From contig BFEA01000012.1 of assembly GCA_003427395.1 (NCBI GenBank), forward strand, positions 1,355,716 to 1,394,640: DNA of 38,925 nt, given 5' to 3'. The position numbers and the translations under genes were made by a program. The notes below the pieces were generated by a model that had not been told where the DNA came from, made no database searches, and worked only from the letters and a program-made list of their open reading frames with translations. The stretch comes from Chara braunii. Its lineage: Eukaryota; Streptophyta; Charophyceae; Charales; Characeae. Positions 31,139 to 38,925 of the stretch are shown piece by piece (position 1 is the first letter of the stretch; each line of letters starts with the position of its first letter).

Positions 31139-31353
31139 TGCAATGAACCACTTTTATTCTCACTCCAATCGCATACCCAATGAGTGTTCACACAAAAATC
31201 CACACTGAAGTCAAGAGATGGAGAGAACAAAATTAGCGCAGCTTAAGAAACCTCAATGATTGATCATATTATACAAGTTCAGAGTTCCAGTCACTTAGCC
31301 CCCAACAGCGTTGGAGCCAGCAGTTCAATCTGGTATGTAACTGCTTCCATGCA
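31139..31353 (-). repeat. Chromovirus LTR, right copy (5' LTR)
   Basis: 215 bp bounded by TG (31139) and CA (31353) in plus orientation, which is TG...CA on either strand. On the minus strand AATAAA lies about 25 bp before the inner end ('gagaataaaagtgg'), a possible polyadenylation signal. Core homology to 18225-18425 runs in the same orientation. The outer flank 'gactg' does not match the flank of the left LTR, so no target duplication is evident. Confidence 0.72.
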
Positions 31354-31740
31354 GACTGGGTGGCATTATACGGCATGAGTTATGGTATGATGCTCAACTG
31401 TGACTCCCCCCCCCCCCCCCCCCCCCACCCTCCTTCCGTCCCAGAAAACAAGAACCCCTAAAAGAGGACGCGCCGAAAAAGAGAGAACCTCCAAAAGTAA
31501 GGCACCTAGACACCTCCCATGAAGTGCACGGCGAAAAGAGCACACCGCCGCACCGGTAATTGGTATGATGTGACCTGGGTGGTATGATATGGCCTTAGTG
31601 TGACTATGTGGGCTAGGTGGTAGCATGCAGACTGGTGGTCTGGCTGTGGGGGGCTATCTGGGGTGGGCAGGTTGATTCATAGTATGTATGCTGTATCGTA
31701 CTACTTGGGGCAGGTTAGGTACTAAGTGGATCGGGTGATG
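31354..31740. other. No gene seen; 21-base C run
   Basis: A run of 21 C at 31406-31426, then unremarkable sequence and a GT-rich part with 'ggtatgat(g/a)' repeats near 31385, 31561 and 31581. Ends at the T run of LINE copy B. Confidence 0.5.
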
Positions 31741-34700
31741 TTTTTTTTTTTTTTTTTTTTTTTTTTTTATTTTTACGGGAGCTCCAATCTATTGGTGGGG
31801 AGCTTGCACCTGCTGGAAAGCGGGTCCAGCGTCCCTTTTGATACAAACATAACAATTTGAGTCATGGCTGCAAATCGGGTGGAGCGTCCCACATGAGGAC
31901 TGAAGAATAGCTGAATGAGAAAACAAAAACTAGAACCTTTGTGCCTCTTCACCCACATTGGGCGCCAGGAATTCTTGACTACCAAGCACAAACCATAATT
32001 CTTCGTCAAAATATCCCCAAGGAGACGACCCTTTGATCTTACCCATACCATGATAAGGGAACCAAACAAGAACCTGGTAGAGGAAAGGGATCTGGGAAGT
32101 CAGATAAGGGTCTTAGAGGAATTGAGGGGTCAACAAGACTCCAATCATTAAAGACTAGTCTACAATTCCTTTGAAAAGCCCTTTGTGAATTTTCATGAGC
32201 TCCTTCCCACAACACCTTCCCCAACCTCCCTCCTTGGTCTCCCCCAAGCCAGCTTCTGTTGAACTTTTTGATGTGTTGCCATATCTCATTTTGTAGAGAA
32301 AGATGCTGGATTTTCTCTTTTAAATTTTCCCATTTAATAGTGATATCTGTTTGAATATGTTGTTTAATAGAATCAGTGAAATCTGGACCATCCAATTTGG
32401 CCCCTTCCAATTCGTGGGTACACCTTCTAACCCATATTGCCCAAATAATAGCTCTTCTACCAATTATAAACAGATTATCAGTGAACTCGTCCACTTGTCC
32501 TGGATGCCAGAATTCTAGGAGAAGGGCTTTCCAATCCCAGGCCATGGGAGAGTGGTTCCCAATTGGCTCCAAATCCTGTCCCACCAACGCCAAAGCCAGA
32601 CCGAACCTGGGCATTGGAGAAAAATATGTTCGATTGTTTCTGGAAAGAGCTTGGATGGAAAGGCATGTCTACAAAACTTACACCAAGGAAGAGCGATACC
32701 TTTCTGATCTAACGAAGTTCTGTCAATGATCCAGTCATTAGTAGGGAGGCAGCGGTGGGATATTTGCCATTGCAAGGAGGCTACCTTAGCAGGTTTAGAT
32801 TTACAGGTATGAAACCACTTAACTCCTCTCAACTCTTCCTTACCGATTCTCAGATTCTTCATCCATCGATCTTCAATGCGATCTCTAAGATTAACCCTTG
32901 GGCGCAGCATTCTGTAAGTGGACTTCATCGAGAGGGTATGTAGGATCTAGAATAGGAGCGACCCTGTCTACTATTACAAGACCAGGTTCAATATAGAGGG
33001 TCAAAGGGTAGGTGGGATATCGGTATTTCGGGTTTGAAGGAGAGCCATTTATTATTGACATATAATACTCTCACTCGGAAAAGCTGGTCAACCGTACACC
33101 ACATAGTGTCCTCCTAAGATCTAGGAGCAAGAAAACCATCCTCTTGTAAATCAAGTATAGATATTAGGATATCCACAGAATTACGGATGTCAATTATATT
33201 CCCCACAATTCCCTTAATACATCGAGTTGCCACCCAGTCACCAGGGAGAAACTTGGGTCCTTTCTTTAAAATCCTGACCCAGTCCAAAGGAATTAACTCG
33301 ATGATATTATCCAATGCAGTCCTCTGATGATGACTGTAGCGCAGTCGTTCTTGAAGGTTTATGGCAGAGAACCAATCCTTTGTTTCTTGATTCCAAAGAT
33401 CCTTAACACGTATGATTCCTCTTCGAATCCAGCCTAACCATGGGCTATCCATATAGTGGAGAACACATCCTTGAGAATCCCTGATAAATGTATTATTAAA
33501 TAAGGGTTGCTGACGAACTTCTTCCCATCTTGTAGGATGTATTTTATCTGGTAGGGGCAGTTTCCTCTAGTTTTTCAATAATATAATCCAAAAGGGATCT
33601 CTACAGAGGTCACTCCTAGCTGCTTGTCCATTTGAAGGATCCGAACCTTGAAGATCCACTGAACTTCCCCTTGGAAGAGACCAGGATCGGTTTTCTAGCC
33701 ACATTAGCGGGTCTGTTTCGGCTGGAATAGGAGGAACTAATCTCCTTATCTGCTCACAGGCAAGAGGGATCCATGGAGTGATGGGGCTAAATAGGAGACG
33801 TTTAATCCATTGAATAGAGAGGGCTATAGCTTGGGTATTAGGATCAATGATCCCAAGATCACCCATAGACTTTGGTTGGATTATAGATGTCCATACCACT
33901 CTGCTGATGACGTTTTCCTGCTCATAATTCCCACGCCACAAAAAGGCTGCCAAATGACGCTGAAAAGTCTTGAGAGTCAATTTATCTAAAGCCCATAATG
34001 CAGATTTGTACCAAATGGAGGCTAGGACCACATTGTTGATTATAAGAGACCTCCCGAATAAAGAGGTATGTTTATTTTTCCACAACCCCAGTTTTGAATG
34101 GGCATGATGCAAGATCCCTTCATTAATTGTTAATGGTTTACCTGAGGCAGATAAGGAAACCCCAAGGACTCTAATAGGTACATCCGACTGCTACCATTTA
34201 ATCTGAGGCTGCTCAGGGGGTCACACTCCTTGATAATGAATCCACCAGCCTAGAGTTTTATTACCCCAATTTACCCTCATGTCAGAAAGCTTGCAGAAAG
34301 TGTCCATGATTATTTTAATTGCTTCCAGATTTGCATGAGAAGCCTCAACCATAAGAGAGAGATCATCAGCGAAGAGAGAACATACTGGAATAGCATCCTT
34401 TGGAATAGAGGAAATCCGGATGCGACTAATATCTTTGTGGTGCCTTAAATTAGCTGCTAGCGCTTCCATAATAATCACAAAGAGGAGTGGTGCAATGGGG
34501 TCACCTTGCCTCACTGATCTCTGAAGAACAATAGGGGGTGCTACATTACCGTTAACCATAACTCTTGTAGTTGCATTTCTATGCAAGATTCTAATCCATC
34601 TTCTAAACAGTGGGCCAAAATTGAATGTTTCTAAGCATTTGTCTAGAAAAAAACAATCCACGTGATCATAGGCCTTTTCAAAATCAATGAAAACAAAGGC

Positions 34701-35410
34701 GGCATTATGCTTGGATTGACGAGATAGCCTGACAAGTTCATTGACCAGCAAGATATTATCCTGAATATTCCTGCCCTGGATGAACCCGGTTTGGGATGGA
34801 TGAATTATATCTGCAATATACTTATTCAGGCGATTAGTAAGAACTTTAGAAATCAACTTATACACAACTGTCAACAAAGTTATGGGGCGATAATTCCTAA
34901 TATTGCTTTTTTCACCCTTCTTATATAATAACGTGAGGACACCTTGACCCACAAACTCCCCCATCCAGCCAGACTCCCATACCTCTTGGTAGAAATCCAT
35001 GAGATCTTGGGAGATGAAGTCCCACGTGGCTTCCCAATATTCCTTTGGCAGACCATCAATGCCAGGAGCCTTTTCTTCCTCCATAAGCATGAGAGCAGTC
35101 CATACTTCTTCTTTAGCAAGTGGCAAATCTAATTGCTCTTTCTGGACATCAGATAGGGCTCTAGTCATAGGGGTAAGGAATTCATCTATTTCCATGGTAC
35201 GCTGAGTTAAAGGAATATCACTAGTCTCAGAGAGAAAAAGATTTAAAAAAAAATCCCTTGCGGTCTTAGTGCATTCAGCCGTTGAGGTGAAAAGTGGACC
35301 ATTCTGATTATTGGGATGGGCCAATGCCTCGATGACTGTTCTGCCAGACCGGGCTCTTGCCATAGCAAAAAGCCTCGCGTCCATGGATCCCTCCGTTTGA
35401 TGTTTCCCAA
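31741..35410 (-). mobile_element. LINE copy B, 5'-truncated, with poly(A) tail
   Basis: Best preserved member of the A/B/C family. The minus strand ends in 28 A residues (plus-strand T at 31741-31768). Upstream are a ~270-bp 3' UTR shared with copy A, then ORF2. Homology to copy A starts near 35400 (EGSMDARLF against EGSMDANFF), so the endonuclease and linker are lost. ORF2 stays in one frame from 35384 to about 33114 with four stops, indicating a younger insertion than A or C. The exact 5' junction is uncertain within about 50 bp. Confidence 0.9.
32039..35384 (-). pseudogene. LINE B ORF2: intact RT domain, broken C-terminal region
   Basis: The 387-aa frame 34221-35384 is a complete RT: LLYKKGEKSNIRNYRPITLL, HPSQTGFIQGRNIQDN, FIDFEKAYDHVDC, SVRQGDPIAPLLFV and CSLFADDLSLMV (catalytic DD near 34365). 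The same frame continues as 33567-34112 and 33114-33452, separated by stops at 34221, about 34190, 33567 and 33114. Two frameshifts follow, then 32515-32928 with a zf-RVT cluster (CKFCRHAF...EHIFLQCPG) and 32039-32614 ending YRLVFNDW...ELSWYG-like residues. It lacks endonuclease. The Met at 35384 is not a true start. Confidence 0.93.
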
Positions 35411-35796
35411 TTTTGCCCCTAATCGGGTGATGCTACGTGCGCTGCATCGAAAGTCCGCCAGGGAAGACGCTGTGTACTGTCATTTGAACAATTGGTGGCT
35501 CTTAACTAGACTACAACTTGGGGGCAAAAGACAACAGAAGCGGGGAAAGAAAAGATCTGCCAAACAAAGAGGCAAATTGCTCAAATGACAAGGGGGGGGG
35601 GGGGGGGAAAGGGGGCTGCTGTGTACAACTCGGGCACAAAAGGACACGAAAACGGGGAGGAAAAAAAAAGAAAGACAATCCAACCGAACAAAAGGCAAAT
35701 GATCAAAGCAGGCCGCTGTGAAACTTGTATTTGCGCAGCTGGTCTCTCTGAACTTAAATACCACCTTCATGCCAGTCACTTTCTACAACCACCGTT
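35411..35796. other. No gene seen; purine-rich with G16 run
   Basis: Purine-rich stretch with 16 G at 35592-35607 and an A-rich tract near 35660-35670. Open frames are Lys/Arg/Gly-rich or their complements and carry no recognisable domain. Confidence 0.5.
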
Positions 35797-36130
35797 CTGA
35801 CAAACTCGGGGCATCAATTAGCGGCCTGACGAACTCAGGCCATCAGTTCTGGCCCCCTGACAAACTTGGCCAAATGCGGCCCATCAGTTCTAGCACCCTG
35901 ACAAACTCGAACAAACAGGGCCCACTACCTTCTTCCCCCGAATACAACGTACGGTCATTATAGCCGTATTTGGGGTATCTTTCAGTCTAGATACAGCTAT
36001 AATGACCGTACATTGTTTTCGGGGGAAGAAGGTAGTTTTGGCACATTGACAAACTTGAGCCATCAGTTCTAGAACCCTGGCGAACTCAGGTGATCACCTC
36101 TGGTGCCCTGACAAAGTTAGGCCATCACTA
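35797..36130. repeat. ~30-bp minisatellite interrupted by a MITE-like element
   Basis: Units of the form 'cctgacaaactcgggccatc' followed by 'agttctggcac' recur at about 35798, 35826, 35856 and 35897, then, after the element at 35924-36036, at 36047, 36077 and 36107. Units diverge by several bases each. Confidence 0.8.
35924..36036. mobile_element. Small palindromic MITE-like element, copy 1
   Basis: 113 bp. The left end 'actaccttcttcccccgaat' and right end '...ggggaagaaggtagt' are inverted. The arms extend about 40 bp ('acaacgtacggtcattatag' against 'ctataatgaccgtacattgt') with few mismatches, around a centre 'tatctttcagtctagata'. It has no coding capacity. Flanks give no obvious target duplication. 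Confidence 0.82.
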
Positions 36131-36440
36131 GGACGGTTTGTTGGACTCTCGCACCGTACCATCCATCTCAATTTTCTTTCTTTTCTTTTTGAAAAGGCCA
36201 CCGGCCTTGAGGTGTCATCATCGACCTGACCGGCCCTGAGTTATTTATAGTTATATTCAGACTTATTCTATTCCATGATTCCATCAGAATTGGACCTCAG
36301 GTCTGTTTGTCAACAGTTGTATGGGTGTACCATTCTGCCATATGGGCTGGGTCACCCATCTCTTTTCATGTCCATCAGGCTGTTTTCGTTTGTGCTTCAT
36401 TTTGTTTTCTTTCTCCCTTTTTTTTCTTTTTTTCTTTTTC

Positions 36441-36516
36441 CTGCCCATCACCCTTGTGCAGGGGCCGTGCTAATCTTCGCTGTATAGGTCCAATTTTAAC
36501 GAATGTCCCCAAGGAC
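36441..36516 (-). pseudogene. U6 snRNA copy, 3'-truncated with A-rich tail (likely retropseudogene)
   Basis: On the minus strand from 36516 the sequence opens with the 5' stem-loop GTCC-TTGG-GGAC, then ATTCGTTAAAATTGGACC, TACAGCGAAGATTAGCA and GGCCCCTGCACAAGGGTGA, closely following U6 snRNA. U6 is the catalytic RNA of the spliceosome. The ACAGAGA box reads ACAGCGA. Similarity ends near 'tgggcagg' and is followed by GGAAAAAGAAAAAAAGAAAA-type sequence (36440-36409) instead of the U6 3' end and its T terminator. No TATA box or upstream element is visible to the right. This pattern fits reverse transcription by LINE machinery. Confidence 0.85.
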
Positions 36517-36561
36517 TTTTTTCTGCCTTTTGCCTTTTGACGGCACCAAATCCTGGACAAC

Positions 36562-36629
36562 CTCCCAAAACATCATTGAACGGTTGATGTCATCCACAGA
36601 AATGAAAAACACACCGTATGTTTTGGGAG
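36562..36629. repeat. 12-bp perfect inverted repeat, 44-bp spacer
   Basis: CTCCCAAAACAT at 36562-36573 and ATGTTTTGGGAG at 36618-36629 are exact reverse complements. It could be a foldback remnant. 'gtgacgtcag' lies downstream at 36642. No function is assigned. Confidence 0.5.
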
Positions 36630-36928
36630 TGACTCGAGCCGTGACGTCAGGGACTACCAGAGGATCAAAGCACACATGACATATTTTCCAAGGGACTCCC
36701 GGTGTTTGTTGCTTCTGGAAGAGCCTGGAGGCTCCCGTTGCTCTGTAACCTACTGGCGTGCTGCAACTGTCTGAGTACCCACATATCGAAAAATGCCGAA
36801 AACAGGCCTCACGTGGATATTCAAGCCCGCCTTCACTTAGGGTGGCATGGGCTTGCTAGGGGCCGCAGCCCAGAACACTTGTATGTCTGATAAGGGTCCC
36901 GTGAGGGCTTATTCCTTTCAGAGCGCAG

Positions 36929-37001
36929 AAAAAAAATAAAAATAAAAATAAAAATAAAAATAAAAAATAAAAATAAAAATAAAAATAAAAATAAAAATAA
37001 A
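36929..37001. repeat. (AAAAT)n microsatellite
   Basis: About 73 bases of aaaat repeats with one 6-base unit, 80 bp upstream of the RING-like ORF. It could descend from a retroelement tail. Confidence 0.95.
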
Positions 37002-37081
37002 TGTATATCTATAGTCAAACAGAGCTGCCCAGTGAACCGTAGGCAGAGAGGGAGAAGAGGACAACAAACGGGGGCTATTGC

Positions 37082-38020
37082 ATGCCCGGGTACCCCAGGC
37101 GTCAGACCCCCCCGGGGGTCACGCCCGGGTTCCCGGCCGGGCATGAGAATCTTCCTAGGTTTGGGGGTCAATTTTACGGTCGTGGCCTTAATCTGGCATG
37201 CTTAAATAGCTGCGAACGTCAGCCTGCCGTCCTGCTGACATGTCAGCGCAATACCATGTGTCATCAATGTTTCCAAGAAGCTGTCATAGAAAGCATGTGT
37301 CTCTACTGCGTGGACTATCCACGATGCCATCATCCGCCACATCCTCTCTTAGCATGTCCCACATGCAGAGTTGGGCATACACTTGCTGCAAACGCCATTG
37401 GATTTCCTTCTTTCTTGCCCGACGAACGGCAAACTCAGCAGCATGAGCAGGGAAATAAAGTACCATATGAATCACTTATAGAGCGCTGTGCTGAAGGGCT
37501 AACACCACCAGGACGAACTGTTGCAGAACAAATCCTGCAGCAGCTAGACAACCTTGTTTTGGATGACCCCCTCTTGCCACAGTTGTCATCGTCATCAGTC
37601 CATGGAGAAGGAATCAATGCCGAGGAAACCCAAGACACCTGCTCAATGCCGTTCTGTGATGATCCACCTGAGATTCGGCTAGCATGTGGGTTGCATGCCT
37701 TGTGTCATGAGGATTATGAAGGTACAGCCCGTGTGTCTTTTTGTTTTCATACGTATGATGACAGTCAATATTGCACTCACGTTCGGCACCCTGACTTGTC
37801 ATGTCCAATTTGTAGACAAGGGCTCGAACGACAATGCCTTTTTAATTGTGGTCGGCATGCCTCTGTGTTCCTTGCCTGTTGGAGCCACGTTGCCTGTGAT
37901 ACTTGTCTACGCCATGCCATTCGGTGCAGCAACTGTGACTGCCAGAATTGGATGCGATGCTTCCACAGTCCGCACACGAATCGGTGCTGTCCGGTCTGTT
38001 GGGGTGGCCACCTACCATAG
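37082..38020 (+). CDS. Protein with three tandem RING-like Cys/His modules (312 aa)
   Basis: Intact frame. Three modules, residues 40-95, 187-244 and 252-306, share spacing: C-x3/4-C-x9-C-x5-C, a middle Cys group, then C-x-H-x7-C-P-x-C. His is in the RING position after the third Cys in modules 2 and 3 (CGLH, CWSH) but is Asn in module 1 (CQRN). The final CPTC/CPIC/CPVC is typical of RING ends, so zinc binding and perhaps ubiquitin-ligase activity are inferred, not shown. A 91-residue linker with Gln/Leu-rich and Ser-rich stretches joins modules 1 and 2. No membrane segment is seen. Met 37082 lies in a GC-rich palindromic stretch and is merely the first in-frame ATG (the next is at residue 59), so an upstream exon is possible. 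It does not resemble the transposons nearby. Confidence 0.65.
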   Translation: MPGYPRRQTPPGVTPGFPAGHENLPRFGGQFYGRGLNLACLNSCERQPAVLLTCQRNTMCHQCFQEAVIESMCLYCVDYPRCHHPPHPLLACPTCRVGHTLAANAIGFPSFLPDERQTQQHEQGNKVPYESLIERCAEGLTPPGRTVAEQILQQLDNLVLDDPLLPQLSSSSVHGEGINAEETQDTCSMPFCDDPPEIRLACGLHALCHEDYEGTARVSFCFHTYDDSQYCTHVRHPDLSCPICRQGLERQCLFNCGRHASVFLACWSHVACDTCLRHAIRCSNCDCQNWMRCFHSPHTNRCCPVCWGGHLP

Positions 38021-38139
38021 CCAAAAGCTACTGAACAAAAATCATCCTGCGACCCGAACACTGACTGACCTCGCATGTCATTCTAGAGTGGTCTGCTCCA
38101 ACGGTGTGTATAGAGAACCTACTGAACACTTCGACTGAG

Positions 38140-38730
38140 CCTCGACTCGTCCCAGCCTCTGCTTCCTTTGGCTTGACTCGGACCTGGTACCACACGCCCA
38201 CGGCCTGCTTGCTTCAAAATGTCAAGGCCTGGTACTTTCCCAAATTTTCATTGGTGTACTGCTGCTTGGGTCTGTGAGTCACAACTTTTCATCTGTTGAA
38301 CTGTGGGATGTGACTCTTGCCTCTGGGACACGACTTTTGCTGGAGAAGTGTCCTTTGCCTGTGGGATATGACTTTTCAATATGAGACTGTGACTTTTGCT
38401 TATAGAATGCAACCTTTGCCTCTGGGATGTGACTGTTCACCGGGTGCCTGTGGGACTGTGGGATGTGACTCTTGTCTCTGGGACACGACTTTTGCCTGGA
38501 GAAGTGTCCTTTGCCTGTGGGATATGACTTTTCAATATGAGACTGCGACTTTTGCTTATAGAATGCAACTTTTGCCTCTGGGATGTGACTGTTCACCGGG
38601 TGCCTGTTGGACTCGACTCCTAAGGTACCCGACTGTGACCTTTCTGAACTGGCTGACTTGGCCTCCCTTGGCCTGAGACCTTTACCCTGAAATTCGGATT
38701 TGGGGTCTGCATCGTGGAATGCCTTTCAAA
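38140..38730. repeat. Repeat related to the chromovirus 3' spacer
   Basis: 'ggcttgactcggacctggtacc', 'ggcctgcttgc', 'ggcctggtactttcc' and 'ggatttggggtctgca' (38696) occur in the same order and orientation as related blocks at 18600-18880. An internal 155-bp duplication (annotated separately) has no counterpart there. It may be part of a second chromovirus copy continuing past the window. Confidence 0.55.
38301..38612. repeat. 155-bp tandem duplication built from short 'tgggatgtgacttttgcc' motifs
   Basis: 'ctgtgggatgtgactcttg' begins at 38301 and 38456, and the copies are nearly identical to 'gactgttcaccgggtgcctg'. Inside each copy, shorter 20-25-bp units (variants of ctgggaca/tgggatat + (c)gacttttgc) repeat, so the duplication arose within an older minisatellite. 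The minus strand reads as a repeated Lys/Ser/His-rich peptide (38279-38596). Confidence 0.88.
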
Positions 38731-38925
38731 AACGATATAACGGATTCATTGTGTCTCATATTGGTTTACTGTTTGTTGGGTTGACCCATGTCAAGTGTGT
38801 TGCATTGCTTGTATAAAGGTAAGATTCCGGTGGTTTTGGCACATCTTAAGCATGCTTCATTGTCTGCAATAGAGGTAAAATTGCTATGACTTTGGATCTA
38901 CTCATCTGGGTGGAATAGGGGAAGT
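38731..38925. other. No gene seen
   Basis: AT-rich tail of the window. Two weakly similar segments ('gttgcattgcttgtataaaggtaa' near 38799 and 'gcttcattgtctgcaatagagg' near 38853) are visible. No ORF. Confidence 0.4.

Larger units (their letters stand above)
18225..31353 (-). mobile_element. Ty3/gypsy chromovirus, minus strand, decayed and nested
   Basis: Reading right to left: LTR (31139-31353), primer-binding site (31125-31136), leader, gag N-terminus (26442 downward), gag C-terminal basic region, protease (24330-23960), RT, RNase H, integrase, chromodomain (ending 18940), spacer, purine tract (18478-18426), LTR (18425-18225). The two LTRs face the same way and differ at roughly a tenth of aligned positions by eye. 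LINE copy C interrupts the leader, and about 1.8 kb of unplaced sequence separates protease from RT. Subtracting these leaves about 9 kb, a reasonable size for a chromovirus. Stops and frameshifts throughout show it is dead. Confidence 0.72.

Noticed and set aside
38279-38596. Repeated Lys/Ser/His-rich 105-aa minus ORF
   Set aside because: It is a reading of the 155-bp tandem duplication, with no start context or domain.
1-38925. CRISPR arrays, bacterial operons, or a defence system
   Set aside because: All repeats are tandem satellites, LTRs or transposon copies. Gene content is eukaryotic retroelements, and no cas-like or prokaryotic gene was seen.

Overview
This is eukaryotic nuclear DNA, made almost entirely of decayed transposable elements. 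Plant-type features point to a streptophyte: LINE ORF1 with a DUF4283-like region and zinc knuckle, LINE ORF2 ending in a zf-RVT-type Cys/His cluster, a chromodomain Ty3/gypsy element primed by initiator tRNA-Met, and a plant/eukaryote-like U6 snRNA copy. A repeat-rich charophyte alga such as Chara is my best guess, but this is weakly supported inference. The window also holds a 779-base assembly gap and many homopolymers and microsatellites. No bacterial-style operons, CRISPR arrays or promoters were seen.

Layout, left to right. 1-1.2 kb: low-complexity DNA with four diverged copies of an ~80-bp repeat. 1.2-5.7 kb (+): LINE copy A, 5'-truncated and broken. 6.15-13.4 kb (+): LINE D, a different family and near full length: a tRNA-like module, ORF1, a 14-nt overlap, ORF2, then a poly(A) run. 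13.67-14.45 kb: assembly gap followed by (AG)38. 14.5-18.2 kb: pyrimidine-rich tandem duplication, a small palindromic MITE-like element, a tandem array of five or more tRNA-Gly(UCC)-like units on the minus strand, and a (TCAA)n tract. 18.2-31.35 kb (-): reconstructed as one chromovirus with two ~200-bp LTRs, a primer-binding site and a polypurine tract. Its order on the minus strand is LTR - PBS - leader - gag - PR - RT - RNase H - IN - chromodomain - PPT - LTR. It is split by LINE copy C in the leader and probably by an unidentified ~1.8-kb insert between PR and RT. 31.74-35.4 kb (-): LINE copy B, same family as A and C, the best preserved, with a poly(A) tail. 35.8-36.1 kb: a minisatellite interrupted by a second copy of the MITE-like element. 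36.4-36.5 kb (-): a 3'-truncated U6 snRNA copy with an A-rich tail, most simply a retropseudogene. 37.08-38.02 kb (+): the only convincing intact non-transposon ORF, a 312-aa protein with three RING-like Cys/His modules of nearly identical spacing. 38.1-38.9 kb: repeats related to the chromovirus 3' spacer.

The genes do not form a pathway. The window records successive insertion and decay. LINE machinery is the plausible source of the U6 retrocopy. Comparing LINE copies A, B and C shows that most nonsense codons are C-to-T or G-to-A changes, as expected for silenced, cytosine-methylated elements. The most novel-looking items are the triple RING-like protein, the tRNA-Gly-like array, and the unidentified C-terminal domain of LINE D ORF1.
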